A stretch of DNA of 64,000 nt from an uncultured Lachnospiraceae bacterium (GTDB taxonomy: Bacteria; Bacillota; Clostridia; Lachnospirales; Lachnospiraceae). The DNA lies in NCBI GenBank assembly GCA_947652735.1, contig CANTEG010000001.1, forward strand, positions 186,001 through 250,000. Direction: 5' to 3'. Shown here one piece after another: positions 25,345 through 33,113 of this stretch. The notes under the pieces are model-generated. The model was not told where the DNA came from. It saw only the letters and a program-made list of their open reading frames with translations, and ran no database searches. The position numbers and the translations under genes were made by a program. How positions within the stretch are numbered: the stretch's first letter is position 1; the number at the start of each line of letters is the position of its first letter.

Positions 25345-25566
25345 TTATTTTTTTAAATTATTTTCGATTACTATTTTTGCATCATAACCGATAATATTTA
25401 AAATACTGTTTGCGTCATCAATTGAAAAATTTTTTTTACCCATTAACCGATTAAAATTTTGATTACTTATTCCCAGCTTTTCAGCTATAAATATTTTTTT
25501 ATAACCTGATTCTTTTATAGCAGTATTTACCGCCTGAGCAAGCTCTTTATTTGTATGTATTACCAT
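25345..25566 (-). CDS. XRE/HTH-like regulator
   Basis: 73 aa. HTH region ELAQAVNTAIKESGYKKIFI then AEKLGISNQNFNRLMGKKNF, ending in a strand (DAKIVIENNL). SD AAGGAAGG. GTGTAAAG/CTTTACAC repeats lie just upstream and could be its own operator. A second repressor candidate of the phage control region. Confidence 0.78.
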   Translation of the reverse strand: MVIHTNKELAQAVNTAIKESGYKKIFIAEKLGISNQNFNRLMGKKNFSIDDANSILNIIGYDAKIVIENNLKK

Positions 25567-25597
25567 GTATCCACCTTCCTTTATTATATTAAAAAAG

Positions 25598-25641
25598 GTG
25601 TAAAGCCTTTATAATATTAATGATTCAATAAAGACTTTACA
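25598..25641. repeat. GTGTAAAG / CTTTACAC operator-like repeats
   Basis: GTGTAAAGCCTTTAT near 25598 and inverted CTTTACAC near 25634-25641; another direct copy, AGTGTAAAGCCTTTAT, starts near 25905 inside the next promoter. Suggests one regulator acts at both places. Confidence 0.5.
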
Positions 25642-25654
25642 CTACACTTATTGT

Positions 25655-25831
25655 TTAATTGCTTTTTTCGCTTGGTTCTGTAACTTCTAAAAGGATGCTA
25701 TCAAACTCATTCTCTAAGTCTTCCCTTTTATCCTGTGGCACAAGCCTTAGTAATTTTCTGACAAAAACTGTTAATCTATTAATATATCGCAACTGCTTAT
25801 CTGTCATGTTTTCAACCTCACTATTACTCAT
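25655..25831 (-). CDS. Small helical hypothetical protein (58 aa)
   Basis: MSNSEVENMTDKQLRYINRL then a helical segment FVRKLLRLVPQDKREDLENE and a polar tail. SD AGGAGTGG before the ATG and a promoter at 25895-25924. First gene of the leftward block; no family recognised. Confidence 0.58.
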   Translation of the reverse strand: MSNSEVENMTDKQLRYINRLTVFVRKLLRLVPQDKREDLENEFDSILLEVTEPSEKSN

Positions 25832-25894
25832 ATTATACCACTCCTTTAACTGGTTATGTCTTTTAATCTTTAAACAACTGTCTTTTTAAGTGGT

Positions 25895-25924
25895 ATTATA
25901 ACATAGTGTAAAGCCTTTATTCAA
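25895..25924 (-). promoter_or_regulatory. Promoter of the 58-aa gene with embedded operator
   Basis: TTGAAT (25919-25924), 18 bp, TATAAT (25895-25900). The spacer contains the GTGTAAAG repeat. Confidence 0.6.
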
Positions 25925-26015
25925 TTATCAATGTACTTTAGGTAAAAGGCTAATTTGCTTTGATGCTACGGTCTTATTACAACCGGTTAGCCTAAAGATA
26001 TTTTTATATATGTAA

Positions 26016-26096
26016 TTATACTAATGCATCATTTTCAATCGGAAACTTTATGTTACAATTTGGTATATACCAGTCACCATATTTTAAATATGGCAT
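26016..26096 (-). CDS. Microprotein (26 aa), TnpV-like start
   Basis: MPYLKYGDWYIPNCNIKFPI then ENDALV. A very strong SD (GGGAGGTG) precedes the ATG and a promoter lies at 26195-26223. The GD-W/Y-Y-x-P-N pattern recalls the N-terminus of transposon protein TnpV, so it could be a remnant or an independent microprotein. Confidence 0.45.
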   Translation of the reverse strand: MPYLKYGDWYIPNCNIKFPIENDALV

Positions 26097-26194
26097 TGCT
26101 AACACCTCCCATATGTAGTTATTTGTAGTTATTAGTTAAGGGTAAGTAATGTTTGCTTGGTAGGCTGTGCATTGCTTACCTTTAACTTGTATTA

Positions 26195-26223
26195 ATCTTA
26201 ACATAGGCTACGCTATAATACAA
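26195..26223 (-). promoter_or_regulatory. Leftward promoter containing an iteron
   Basis: TTGTAT (26218-26223), 17 bp, TAAGAT (26195-26200) with an extended TG. An ATAGGCTACGCTAT copy fills the spacer, so binding there would block RNA polymerase. Confidence 0.6.
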
Positions 26224-26292
26224 TAGGCTACGCTATATTTTTTCAAGTTTAGCACTATGCACAATTTACAACTATATAATAGGCTACGCTAT
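26203..26292. repeat. Three ATAGGCTACGCTAT iterons
   Basis: Exact 14-bp copies at 26203-26216, 26223-26236 and 26279-26292, the first two 20 bp apart (two helical turns). They lie between the leftward promoter and the rightward ribbon-helix-helix gene. Probably binding sites for that protein, or replication/partition iterons. Confidence 0.75.
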
Positions 26293-26429
26293 TGGTAATT
26301 ATACACAATATCAAATGGTTAGATTGCGTTTTTTGTGTTATTATAGTAAAATACAAGGCATATAAAAAATGGTATGCCAACATATAAAGAAAGAATACAT
26401 ATATAAATTTTGTTGGAGGTAATAAAAAT

Positions 26430-26627
26430 ATGGCATACAGTAAAGAAAGTCAAGCAAGATATAAGAAAAAGATAGTACAATATAGTATAAAGTATAGTTT
26501 ACAAGAACAATCGGAAAGTAGTCGTTTAAAAGCATATTTGGAGCAAACTGGACAAACAGCAAATAGCTATATCAAGGGATTAATCAAAGCAGATTTGGAT
26601 AGTAAAGGGATTAGGATACCTTGTTGA
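26430..26627 (+). CDS. Ribbon-helix-helix DNA-binding protein
   Basis: 65 aa, basic. The C-terminal half (SSRLKAYLEQTGQTANSYIK then GLIKADLD) fits the helix-helix part of Arc/CopG-type repressors; the strand region (IVQYSIKYSL) precedes it. SD GGAGG. First gene of the rightward arm and divergent from the leftward promoter. The three iterons upstream are its most plausible operators, giving autoregulation and a switch. Confidence 0.72.
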   Translation: MAYSKESQARYKKKIVQYSIKYSLQEQSESSRLKAYLEQTGQTANSYIKGLIKADLDSKGIRIPC

Positions 26628-27610
26628 GGATGGATAAAGGGTATAAGCAGCGTGTAAGGGCTATACCTGTAGCCGTTGATTAATAAAGCGTGATTTCGTG
26701 ATTTGAGATATGAGGTAAAAGTTATATATAATTATAAGTTATAGTTTATATATTGGTATGCTTTATAGTTATATCTAAAACTATTTTAGAAAGTACATTG
26801 CTGTACAAGTAATATAATATTGGGCGTATATATACTTATATACTAGATGGGATGGAAAATAAAGTATAATTATAAAGTTGGTAAGATGTAATTTTTGATG
26901 GATGTATATAATATAGGTTATGATGGTTATGTGTTGATATAACTTATTGTTATAGTAAAGTGTTTGCCATAACTTTTATCTATATTAAACCGAACAATCA
27001 GCCGCAAATAACATAATCTAAATCTATGTTATCATGTTAAATTAATAACCTAATCAAACTACATATTATAAAATAAAATAGTTTAATAGTGCAGTATTAA
27101 AATACTTTAACACCTATTTAGTGGGGGGGTATGTTTACATTTCAAAACAGGTCAGCCAGAGCTAGAAAGCCCCTATCTGTTCCATTCACGCATTTTGTTT
27201 AAATTTCTAAATTTCCGAGCCTAAATTAGTTCGATAATCAGTTCGGTAGACCCTTGATTTTTCTAGCTTTTCATTATTTTACCATCACTCAAAATCTTAA
27301 AAATCTAACCCAAAATCTTAAAATCCATTGAAAAAACAACACTTTCTCGAACTCACCGAAAAATCTCGAATTTAATAAAGAAACAACTCAATAAATTCAT
27401 CTAAAAACGCTATCTAAAAATCTTAAAATATTCAATAAAATCAACACTTTTTCGAACTCAAAATAACTTTAAACCCACCCTTCCACCGAACTCATTAATA
27501 ATTACATCAAAATTTTAACAATAATCATCTTCTGAAGGAGAATAAGTTTATATAATATCAAACTGCAATGTATGTCATATCTATATTAAACCAATAATAT
27601 TGTTACAATG
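26628..27610. other. Non-coding AT-rich kilobase
   Basis: About 1 kb with no credible gene on either strand. It holds short palindromes (AGTATT-aa-AATACT; GTACA-ttgc-TGTAC), a run of seven Gs near 27123-27129 and repeats further right. It could contain an origin of replication or partition site, not demonstrated. Confidence 0.4.
27291..27494. repeat. Repeat cluster (CGAACTCA and AAAATCTTAAAA)
   Basis: CAACACTTTCTCGAACTCA at 27337-27355 recurs with one change at 27442-27460; CGAACTCA occurs a third time at 27487-27494. AAAATCTTAAAA occurs three times near 27291, 27312 and 27417. Iteron-like. Confidence 0.55.
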
Positions 27611-27684
27611 GAGGAAATCTAATGAATTAAAAAGACATATATGATATAATCATAGAAAATGCAATTAAAGATTGGAAAAATTCT

Positions 27685-28725
27685 ATGAACACACAAAACC
27701 AAAGAGAAATCTGGGAAATTTCCAAATATTCAAAATCAGAGATAAATAAAGCTGGTTCTATAATTGCATATTCATCATCATCTAAAGAAGATCGTGACAA
27801 TGCACTTATGATACTTAATAACTGGAGAGCTGCACATGCATATCCTTTACAGGTAATATGCAGTAATCTTCGTTCAAGAAATCCAGATGCAATTGTGGTA
27901 CAAAGATTGAAAAGATTGGATTCCATCACTGGTAAAATAGAAAGATTTCCAGATATGAGTTTATACCGTATGCAAGATTTGGGAGGATGTAGAGTTATTG
28001 TAGATATAATTGACCAAGTATACGAAGCTGTAGAAAGATATAAAAAATCTCGTATTCGTCATATTCTAAAGCGTGAATATGATTATATACAAAACCCTAA
28101 AGAATCAGGATATCGTTCTTATCATATGGTATACCAGTTCCACAGTGATAAAAAAGAAACATATAATAAAAATATGTTTATAGAGATACAGTTCCGGACA
28201 AAACTTCAACACATATGGGCAACTGCTGTGGAAATGATGGGCATATATACAAAATCTCAATTAAAGGCAAGTAAAGGTGATAAAGATGTATTAAGATTTT
28301 TTGTATTAGTTTCTTCAGTATTTGCTAAGATGGAAAATATGTCAATATGTCCAAATACAGTAGATGATTATAATATATTAATATCAGAAATACGAAAAAT
28401 AGATAATAAATTAAATCTTGTATCAAGACTTAGTGCATTATCAGTTGCAATTAATCATACAAATGCCAGTAAAAAAATGAAAGGCAAAGGATACTATGTT
28501 TTGATTTTGAATTACAAAGATAAATTATTAAAGGTACGAGGCTTTTCACCTAACCAGATTGAACTGGCAACAAAAGTTTATAATGATATCGAAGCAACCA
28601 ATAACCCAGAAGTAGATGTTGTATTAGTATCAGCAACATCCTTCGACACATTAAAAGCAGCATACCCAAACTATTTTACGGATATTAGCCAGTTTGTGGA
28701 TATGATGAGAAGAATTCTATCTTAA
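27685..28725 (+). CDS. RelA/SpoT-type nucleotide synthetase (toxSAS/CapRel-like)
   Basis: 346 aa. The synthetase fold is clear: ALMILNNWRAAHAYPL near the N-terminus, RLKRLDSITGKIERFP, MQDLGGCRVIV, ESGYRSYHMVYQF and EIQFRTKLQHIWATAVE. Family enzymes transfer pyrophosphate to (p)ppGpp or, in toxSAS toxins, to tRNA or adenine nucleotides. The NWR-HAYPL form resembles prophage CapRel-like proteins. A better SD (GGAGG) precedes an in-frame ATG at 27622 followed by AAT TAA, so codon 3 is a stop; ATG 27685 has only a weak SD. A terminator follows the gene. Confidence 0.82.
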   Translation: MNTQNQREIWEISKYSKSEINKAGSIIAYSSSSKEDRDNALMILNNWRAAHAYPLQVICSNLRSRNPDAIVVQRLKRLDSITGKIERFPDMSLYRMQDLGGCRVIVDIIDQVYEAVERYKKSRIRHILKREYDYIQNPKESGYRSYHMVYQFHSDKKETYNKNMFIEIQFRTKLQHIWATAVEMMGIYTKSQLKASKGDKDVLRFFVLVSSVFAKMENMSICPNTVDDYNILISEIRKIDNKLNLVSRLSALSVAINHTNASKKMKGKGYYVLILNYKDKLLKVRGFSPNQIELATKVYNDIEATNNPEVDVVLVSATSFDTLKAAYPNYFTDISQFVDMMRRILS

Positions 28726-28748
28726 TTTTAACTGAAGAAAATATTATT

Positions 28749-28784
28749 TAGCAGATAGCAGAAATGTTATCTGCTATTTTTATG
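28749..28784 (+). terminator. Rho-independent terminator
   Basis: 9-bp perfect stem TAGCAGATA/TATCTGCTA with a 10-nt loop followed by TTTTTAT, directly after the RelA/SpoT-type gene. Confidence 0.88.
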
Positions 28785-29154
28785 TCCAAATTTAAAAATA
28801 TCTCCATCTAAATAGAGAATTATTAAATATTCATCCTAAACCAACCATTATAGATAGGGGGTATATTTTACATATTTTAGAATGTATCAGTTATCTGCTA
28901 CCCTACTCACTAAAAATACAGATTAAAATTTTCAAGAAATTATTAGATCGCAATGTAGAAATAATAACCAGAAATACTTAACAACACAAATCGTAAAGGA
29001 GATAAATAAATTATGAGAATGACAAAAACATCTAAAGCCAGATAACAGGCTCAATAACAAACTCAACAACAACTTTACCCGATTCTAATTCCAAAACAAA
29101 TACCTCATCACTGATACTAATAGGGATTGCTCTGAAAAAATCGATGAGAACGGA

Positions 29155-29435
29155 ATGACAACAGCCTCTAATTTATATGAATTTTTAGAATTACATCCAG
29201 CTCATTTCTCTGACTGATGTAGAAGAAATATTAAGAACAATAAATTTGCTATTAAATGAAGATTATATTCCGTTCACAGTAGAAGGTGAACGACACAATC
29301 CAAAACCCCAGATCAGATTATAAAATCACATCAGATTTTGCAAAGAAATTATCTATGACAGGATATACAGAACGGCATGAACAAGCAAGGCAATATTTCA
29401 TAGCCTGTGAGCAAGGATTAAAAATAGTTGCTTAA
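29155..29435 (+). pseudogene. Decayed AntA-type antirepressor
   Basis: Successive frames encode TASNLYEFLELHPAHFSD, then after a TGA at a usual Trp position CRRNIKNNKFAI, then EDYIPFTVEGERHNPKP, then DYKITSDFAKKLSMTGYTER and ARQYFIACEQGLK. Together these are the AntA/AntB antirepressor N-terminal domain interrupted by one nonsense codon and two frameshifts. It lies directly before the intact Rha gene, the usual antirepressor position. Confidence 0.78.
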
Positions 29436-29477
29436 AAAGTAGAAATATAAAATATTAGCTAAGAAAGGATGAATTAA

Positions 29478-30305
29478 ATGAACAATATTATAACTACACC
29501 AAAATCAGAAACAGTAACATCAATTGAAGTATCGAATATGATTGGGAAAGAACACAAGCAATTACTAAAAGATATTCGTAGATATATTAATCAATTGGAG
29601 AAAATTAATCTCGAATATCCTAACAAGGGCAAAATTTCCCCCGTTGATTTCTTTATTGGAACAACTTATTTAGATGTCAAAGGGGAAGAAAGACCATGTT
29701 TTAACGTAACTCGTAAAGGGTGTGAATTTATAGCAAATAAACTTACAGGACAAAAAGGAACTGAATTTACAGCCAGATATGTAAATAAGTTTCATGAGTT
29801 AGAAGAAAATAATGTTACTAATTCATTAATTACTGCTTTAAACACAATATCTGAATCCATGATTGAAATGAAAACAGACATCAATAACCGTCTCTCCAAG
29901 CTTGAGGAACAGTCCAATAAGAAGAAATTACCAGAAAAGAAGTATTCTCGTTGGAAAACTAATACATTCAAGAAACTTAACACTCTCCTATCCTATGTAA
30001 ATGAAAATTCAGATGAGAATCTAAAACTTTCAGAAATAATTCATCTAGTCATTGGAGAAACAGAAGATACATATAGTATTGAACTTAATGATTATGTAGA
30101 TGCTTACAAATCAGAATTTGATTTAGAGACTACTCCATATGTAATAGATGTGATTAATCATTATAAGGATATACGAGATATGTTTACATTAACATTAGAT
30201 TTTATTATGGAGAAATTACATATAGCTGAAGATACAGATTGTAATAGTTCAAGAAATATATTTGATGAATTGGCAACTAAGATTAAGGATGGTTTGGAGA
30301 AATAG
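29478..30305 (+). CDS. Rha-family phage regulatory protein
   Basis: 275 aa. N-terminal Rha domain: SIEVSNMIGKEHKQLLKDI, DFFIGTTYLDVKGEERPCFN, VTRKGCEFIANKLTGQKG and TARYVNKFHELEE. The middle is a coiled coil and the C-terminus a charged helical domain that replaces the usual Ant/KilA C-terminus. Rha proteins interfere with or regulate phage development. SD AAGGATG before the ATG. Confidence 0.87.
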   Translation: MNNIITTPKSETVTSIEVSNMIGKEHKQLLKDIRRYINQLEKINLEYPNKGKISPVDFFIGTTYLDVKGEERPCFNVTRKGCEFIANKLTGQKGTEFTARYVNKFHELEENNVTNSLITALNTISESMIEMKTDINNRLSKLEEQSNKKKLPEKKYSRWKTNTFKKLNTLLSYVNENSDENLKLSEIIHLVIGETEDTYSIELNDYVDAYKSEFDLETTPYVIDVINHYKDIRDMFTLTLDFIMEKLHIAEDTDCNSSRNIFDELATKIKDGLEK

Positions 30306-30328
30306 ATATAAAAGGAGATAAATACATT

Positions 30329-30517
30329 ATGGTGACATTAAAAATTATACCTCAGAAATTTTCATTCGAGAAACCAACTCTAACAAATGGAAAAGGAGAA
30401 ATTATATCACATGGAATCAATGTATCTATAGATATTGATTCATTCCAGGCAGATAAAAGGGAAATTAAAAAGGACTTAACAGCTATTTTTGCTGAAGTCC
30501 TTGAATGCTTTGATTAA
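30329..30517 (+). CDS. Small hypothetical protein
   Basis: 62 aa behind AAAGGAG. Beta strand (VTLKIIPQKFSFEKP) then an acidic amphipathic C-terminal helix. Immediately downstream of rha and probably co-transcribed. Unrecognised. Confidence 0.55.
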   Translation: MVTLKIIPQKFSFEKPTLTNGKGEIISHGINVSIDIDSFQADKREIKKDLTAIFAEVLECFD

Positions 30518-30623
30518 TTTTATCTAATGTACTTTTAATGGATTTTTAAAATTTAAAAATAGAAATAAATTACATACCACTGCTTTTACACTAATAACTA
30601 ACAATCAAAAAAATAATTATGGA

Positions 30624-30655
30624 GTTTTACTTGAAGCGATAGCGAAAAGTAAAAC
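30624..30655. repeat. Inverted repeat GTTTTACTT/AAGTAAAAC
   Basis: Perfect 9-bp arms (30624-30632 and 30647-30655) with a 14-nt centre. No T-tract follows, so an operator is more likely than a terminator. Confidence 0.5.
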
Positions 30656-30800
30656 GAAATATGTCTGTCTTTATTAAATAGGTTTTATTTTAATTCTGTT
30701 CAGTTGATGTGAATTTTGTCACATGAAAAATTGCTGTTTTATAAAAACCATGTGCTTTTTTACACGTTTACTGAACTCTCGTAGAAAAGGAGAAAGTATT

Positions 30801-31619
30801 ATTAGCACACAAAATAAAAAGAAGGAATACTTTACAAGATTCCCCAATGAATATATTCAAGGAAATATCAAAACAAAATTTGGAGTTAGTAGAAAGTTTT
30901 ACATTACTTATATATTGATAGACAAATATAGGTCTTATGAAGATTATAGTTGGATAATAATTCGTAAAGTGCTTGATTTTTATGGATATAAAACTCATCG
31001 AAACAAGCCAAAAGCATTTAAAGAAATATTAGATGTTTTGGAATATATGATAAATAACAAAATGATTGAAGTGAAACAAGACCTAGACTCTCTTTCTTAT
31101 GATACTGGTATTGAAATCAAAATAATTCCAGACAATTTTGATTTTCCTGATAAATTTGCAAAACTCACAGCTTCACAATTTGACACAATTATGATGGCTG
31201 ACAGTTCAGTCAACAGAGAAAGTATTTTGATGGCATTTTTATATATTAACTCATATATAGGTTGTCGTAAGAGAAATGATGACGGTTCTGAGTACGAAAA
31301 TGCAAAAGATAACCCAGAAGCATTTTATAGAAGTATTAAAAATATGGCTGAAGAATTATCTATGTCAAAAGATACTATTAACCAATGTATAGAATATTTA
31401 ACTACATCCTCAGATAACATACCTGCACTACTTATAAAAAAAGAAGTAGGTAGTATACAGCCAGATAAATCTAAACCACCACAGAATGTACCAAATATAT
31501 ATGTTTTAAACAAGGAGGGATATAAACAGGAAATTGAATGGGCTTTGAATAAAATGTTGGAATTATATAAAGTAAATAAATTTTATCCGCTTAAAAGTGG
31601 GAATTACAGATTTAAGTAG
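30801..31619 (+). CDS. Helix-turn-helix protein, possible replication initiator, AUU start
   Basis: About 272 aa. An AAAAGGAG SD ends eight bases before ATT AGC ACA CAA; an upstream in-frame ATG at 30723 has no SD, so AUU is preferred. The N-terminal half resembles a winged-helix Rep/DnaD-type module, with a second HTH at ELSMSKDTINQCIEYL near residue 195. Placement after Rha and before nucleotide-metabolism and transcription genes fits a replication or middle-gene regulator. No family is certain. Confidence 0.55.
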   Translation: MSTQNKKKEYFTRFPNEYIQGNIKTKFGVSRKFYITYILIDKYRSYEDYSWIIIRKVLDFYGYKTHRNKPKAFKEILDVLEYMINNKMIEVKQDLDSLSYDTGIEIKIIPDNFDFPDKFAKLTASQFDTIMMADSSVNRESILMAFLYINSYIGCRKRNDDGSEYENAKDNPEAFYRSIKNMAEELSMSKDTINQCIEYLTTSSDNIPALLIKKEVGSIQPDKSKPPQNVPNIYVLNKEGYKQEIEWALNKMLELYKVNKFYPLKSGNYRFK

Positions 31620-31744
31620 CAAAAAAAGGAGAAGATACTATTAGCTCAGGAATTTTAGAACAAAATCAAAAGCGAATATAGAAATATATATTACAACTAC
31701 CCCATTAATTACTATTCTCATCACCAAAAAAGGAGAATAAAACT

Positions 31745-31822
31745 ATGATGCGAAACACAAAACCAATAAACATAATATTATTAAAATGTAAAGGAGAAAA
31801 TTCAGTAACTGATGACAGATAA
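31745..31822 (+). CDS. Possible microprotein (25 aa)
   Basis: MMRNTKPINIILLKCKGENS then VTDDR, nine bases behind AAAAGGAG; its end overlaps the start of the next gene. Could simply be a leader that couples translation. Confidence 0.3.
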   Translation: MMRNTKPINIILLKCKGENSVTDDR

Positions 31823-32006
31823 TTTAAAAAATAGCACATTCGGAGGAGTTATTTATTTTTCGGATTTTTGCACAGATTATAAAAGAGAAAATAATAATGG
31901 TTCCACTATTGCACAACGTATTATTTCTGATAGAAAGTTTGACGTAGAGTGCATGAACAATATTAAACATAATTTATCAAGGAAAGGAATGAAAAATCAT
32001 GAATAG
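31812..32006 (+). CDS. Small hypothetical protein
   Basis: 64 aa overlapping the next gene by 8 bp. GGAG is 15 bases upstream of the ATG, so the start is uncertain. No recognised motif. Confidence 0.45.
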   Translation: MTDNLKNSTFGGVIYFSDFCTDYKRENNNGSTIAQRIISDRKFDVECMNNIKHNLSRKGMKNHE

Positions 32007-32340
32007 ACTTACATACAAAAAAATTGCTGATTCCATAATCGAAATTGACCTCTTAAATGGATATACAGTTATTGCAATTCATACATGGAATAAAAACACA
32101 CATGATTATACAGTCCAATTAAGATTGAAAGAAAATACAATTGATAGATGGGACATTATTGAAACAGCTCAGCATCTTAAAATTAACAGCAATTACAAGT
32201 TTATTAATTCTGCTATTTTAAAGCAGGTATCAAATTTGTTGTATGATGGATTTTTTGATTATTATATCGAAAGATACAAATATGAAATGAAATGTTTTGA
32301 AATGGGGGATGAAATAAATGGGAATGCATCTTATGCGTAA
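31999..32340 (+). CDS. Hypothetical protein
   Basis: 113 aa behind AAGGAATG. Beta-rich N-terminus (IIEIDLLNGYTVIAIHTW) and an aromatic C-terminal helix. Unknown; lies within the pre-polymerase block with the deaminase. Confidence 0.5.
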   Translation: MNRLTYKKIADSIIEIDLLNGYTVIAIHTWNKNTHDYTVQLRLKENTIDRWDIIETAQHLKINSNYKFINSAILKQVSNLLYDGFFDYYIERYKYEMKCFEMGDEINGNASYA

Positions 32341-32362
32341 AGGAAAGGTTGATGTTTACTAA

Positions 32363-32809
32363 ATGTTTAGTAATTCCGATTATAAATATTTTCATAAAGC
32401 AAGAAAAGCCGCTTGTATTTCTGATTACCACAAAACTCATATTGGATGTATAGCAGTTTATCAGGGACAAATTATTGGGACAGGATGTAATTGTAATAAA
32501 ACTCATCCGACACAAAAACAATATGATAAGTATAGAAATATTCATACTATTGGAGAAACTGAAGCCCTACCTAAATTACATGCTGAAATAAATTGTATAA
32601 ATTCCTTGAAACATTTAGATATTAACTTTTCAAAAGTTAAACTTTACATATATAGAATCAGAAAAGATCAACCTTTTGGATTATCTCGCCCATGCCCTTC
32701 TTGTATGGCTGCTATAAAGGATTTAGGGATTAGAGATATCTATTACACAACAAATAATGGTTATTCTTATGAAAGAATAGTCAGATGTGATATAGGTGGT
32801 GTTGCGTAG
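32363..32809 (+). CDS. Cytidine/dCMP deaminase-family enzyme
   Basis: 148 aa. Zinc-dependent deaminase fold: HAE at residues 73-75 (zinc ligand and catalytic Glu) and PCPSC with Cys111 and Cys114. Phage dCMP deaminases make dUMP for thymidylate synthesis. No thymidylate synthase is nearby, so the substrate (dCMP, cytidine or another base) is not fixed by context. Confidence 0.82.
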   Translation: MFSNSDYKYFHKARKAACISDYHKTHIGCIAVYQGQIIGTGCNCNKTHPTQKQYDKYRNIHTIGETEALPKLHAEINCINSLKHLDINFSKVKLYIYRIRKDQPFGLSRPCPSCMAAIKDLGIRDIYYTTNNGYSYERIVRCDIGGVA

Positions 32810-32881
32810 TGGATTAATATTATAACATGTAGAGAAGTATTAAAAAATCTAAATTAGAAATTTTATTGGAGAAAAATATAA

Positions 32882-33094
32882 ATGTTAAGTATAGAAGAAC
32901 GTGAATATCAAGAGGATATGATTAAAACATATGGTAGTATTCCAGATTGTGATTGTGAAAATTGTAATGGTTGTAGTGATAATCAGATTGAAGAATGTTA
33001 CTCCATTGCAAGTAGTGACTGTAATTCTGAATTTGCTGAATTGATTAATTACGGTGGATATGATTCTGAAAAAGAATTTTGGGATAATTTATAG
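32882..33094 (+). CDS. Small Cys/acid-rich protein
   Basis: 70 aa behind GGAG. Five or six cysteines (CDCENCNGCSDNQIEECYSI) suggest metal binding; net acidic. It ends 19 bp before the AUA start of the RNA polymerase gene and is likely co-translated. Confidence 0.58.
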   Translation: MLSIEEREYQEDMIKTYGSIPDCDCENCNGCSDNQIEECYSIASSDCNSEFAELINYGGYDSEKEFWDNL

Positions 33095-33113
33095 GAATGG
33101 TGGTGAATTAACT

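Noticed and set aside
26203-26292. CRISPR array
   Set aside because: Only three 14-bp repeats with spacings of 20 and 56 bp and no adjacent cas genes; they behave as operator iterons.
26341-26562. Minus-strand frame encoding a hydrophobic peptide
   Set aside because: It is the reverse frame of the ribbon-helix-helix gene and its ribosome-binding region; hydrophobicity comes from AT-rich antisense codons.
27120-27200. Riboswitch or ribozyme near the run of seven Gs
   Set aside because: AACAG/CTGTT pairing is possible but no known ribozyme core or ligand motif could be matched, and no gene follows closely.
30723-30800. ATG at 30723 as the start of the helix-turn-helix gene
   Set aside because: No SD precedes it, the added residues are Cys/Phe-rich and unlike the rest, and it overlaps a palindromic element; the AUU behind AAAAGGAG fits better.
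33054-33113. ATG at 33054/33060 as the RNA polymerase start
   Set aside because: It would overlap the preceding gene by about 40 bp and has poorly spaced GGTGG; the ATA at 33114 follows GGTGGTG with normal spacing. Not excluded completely.
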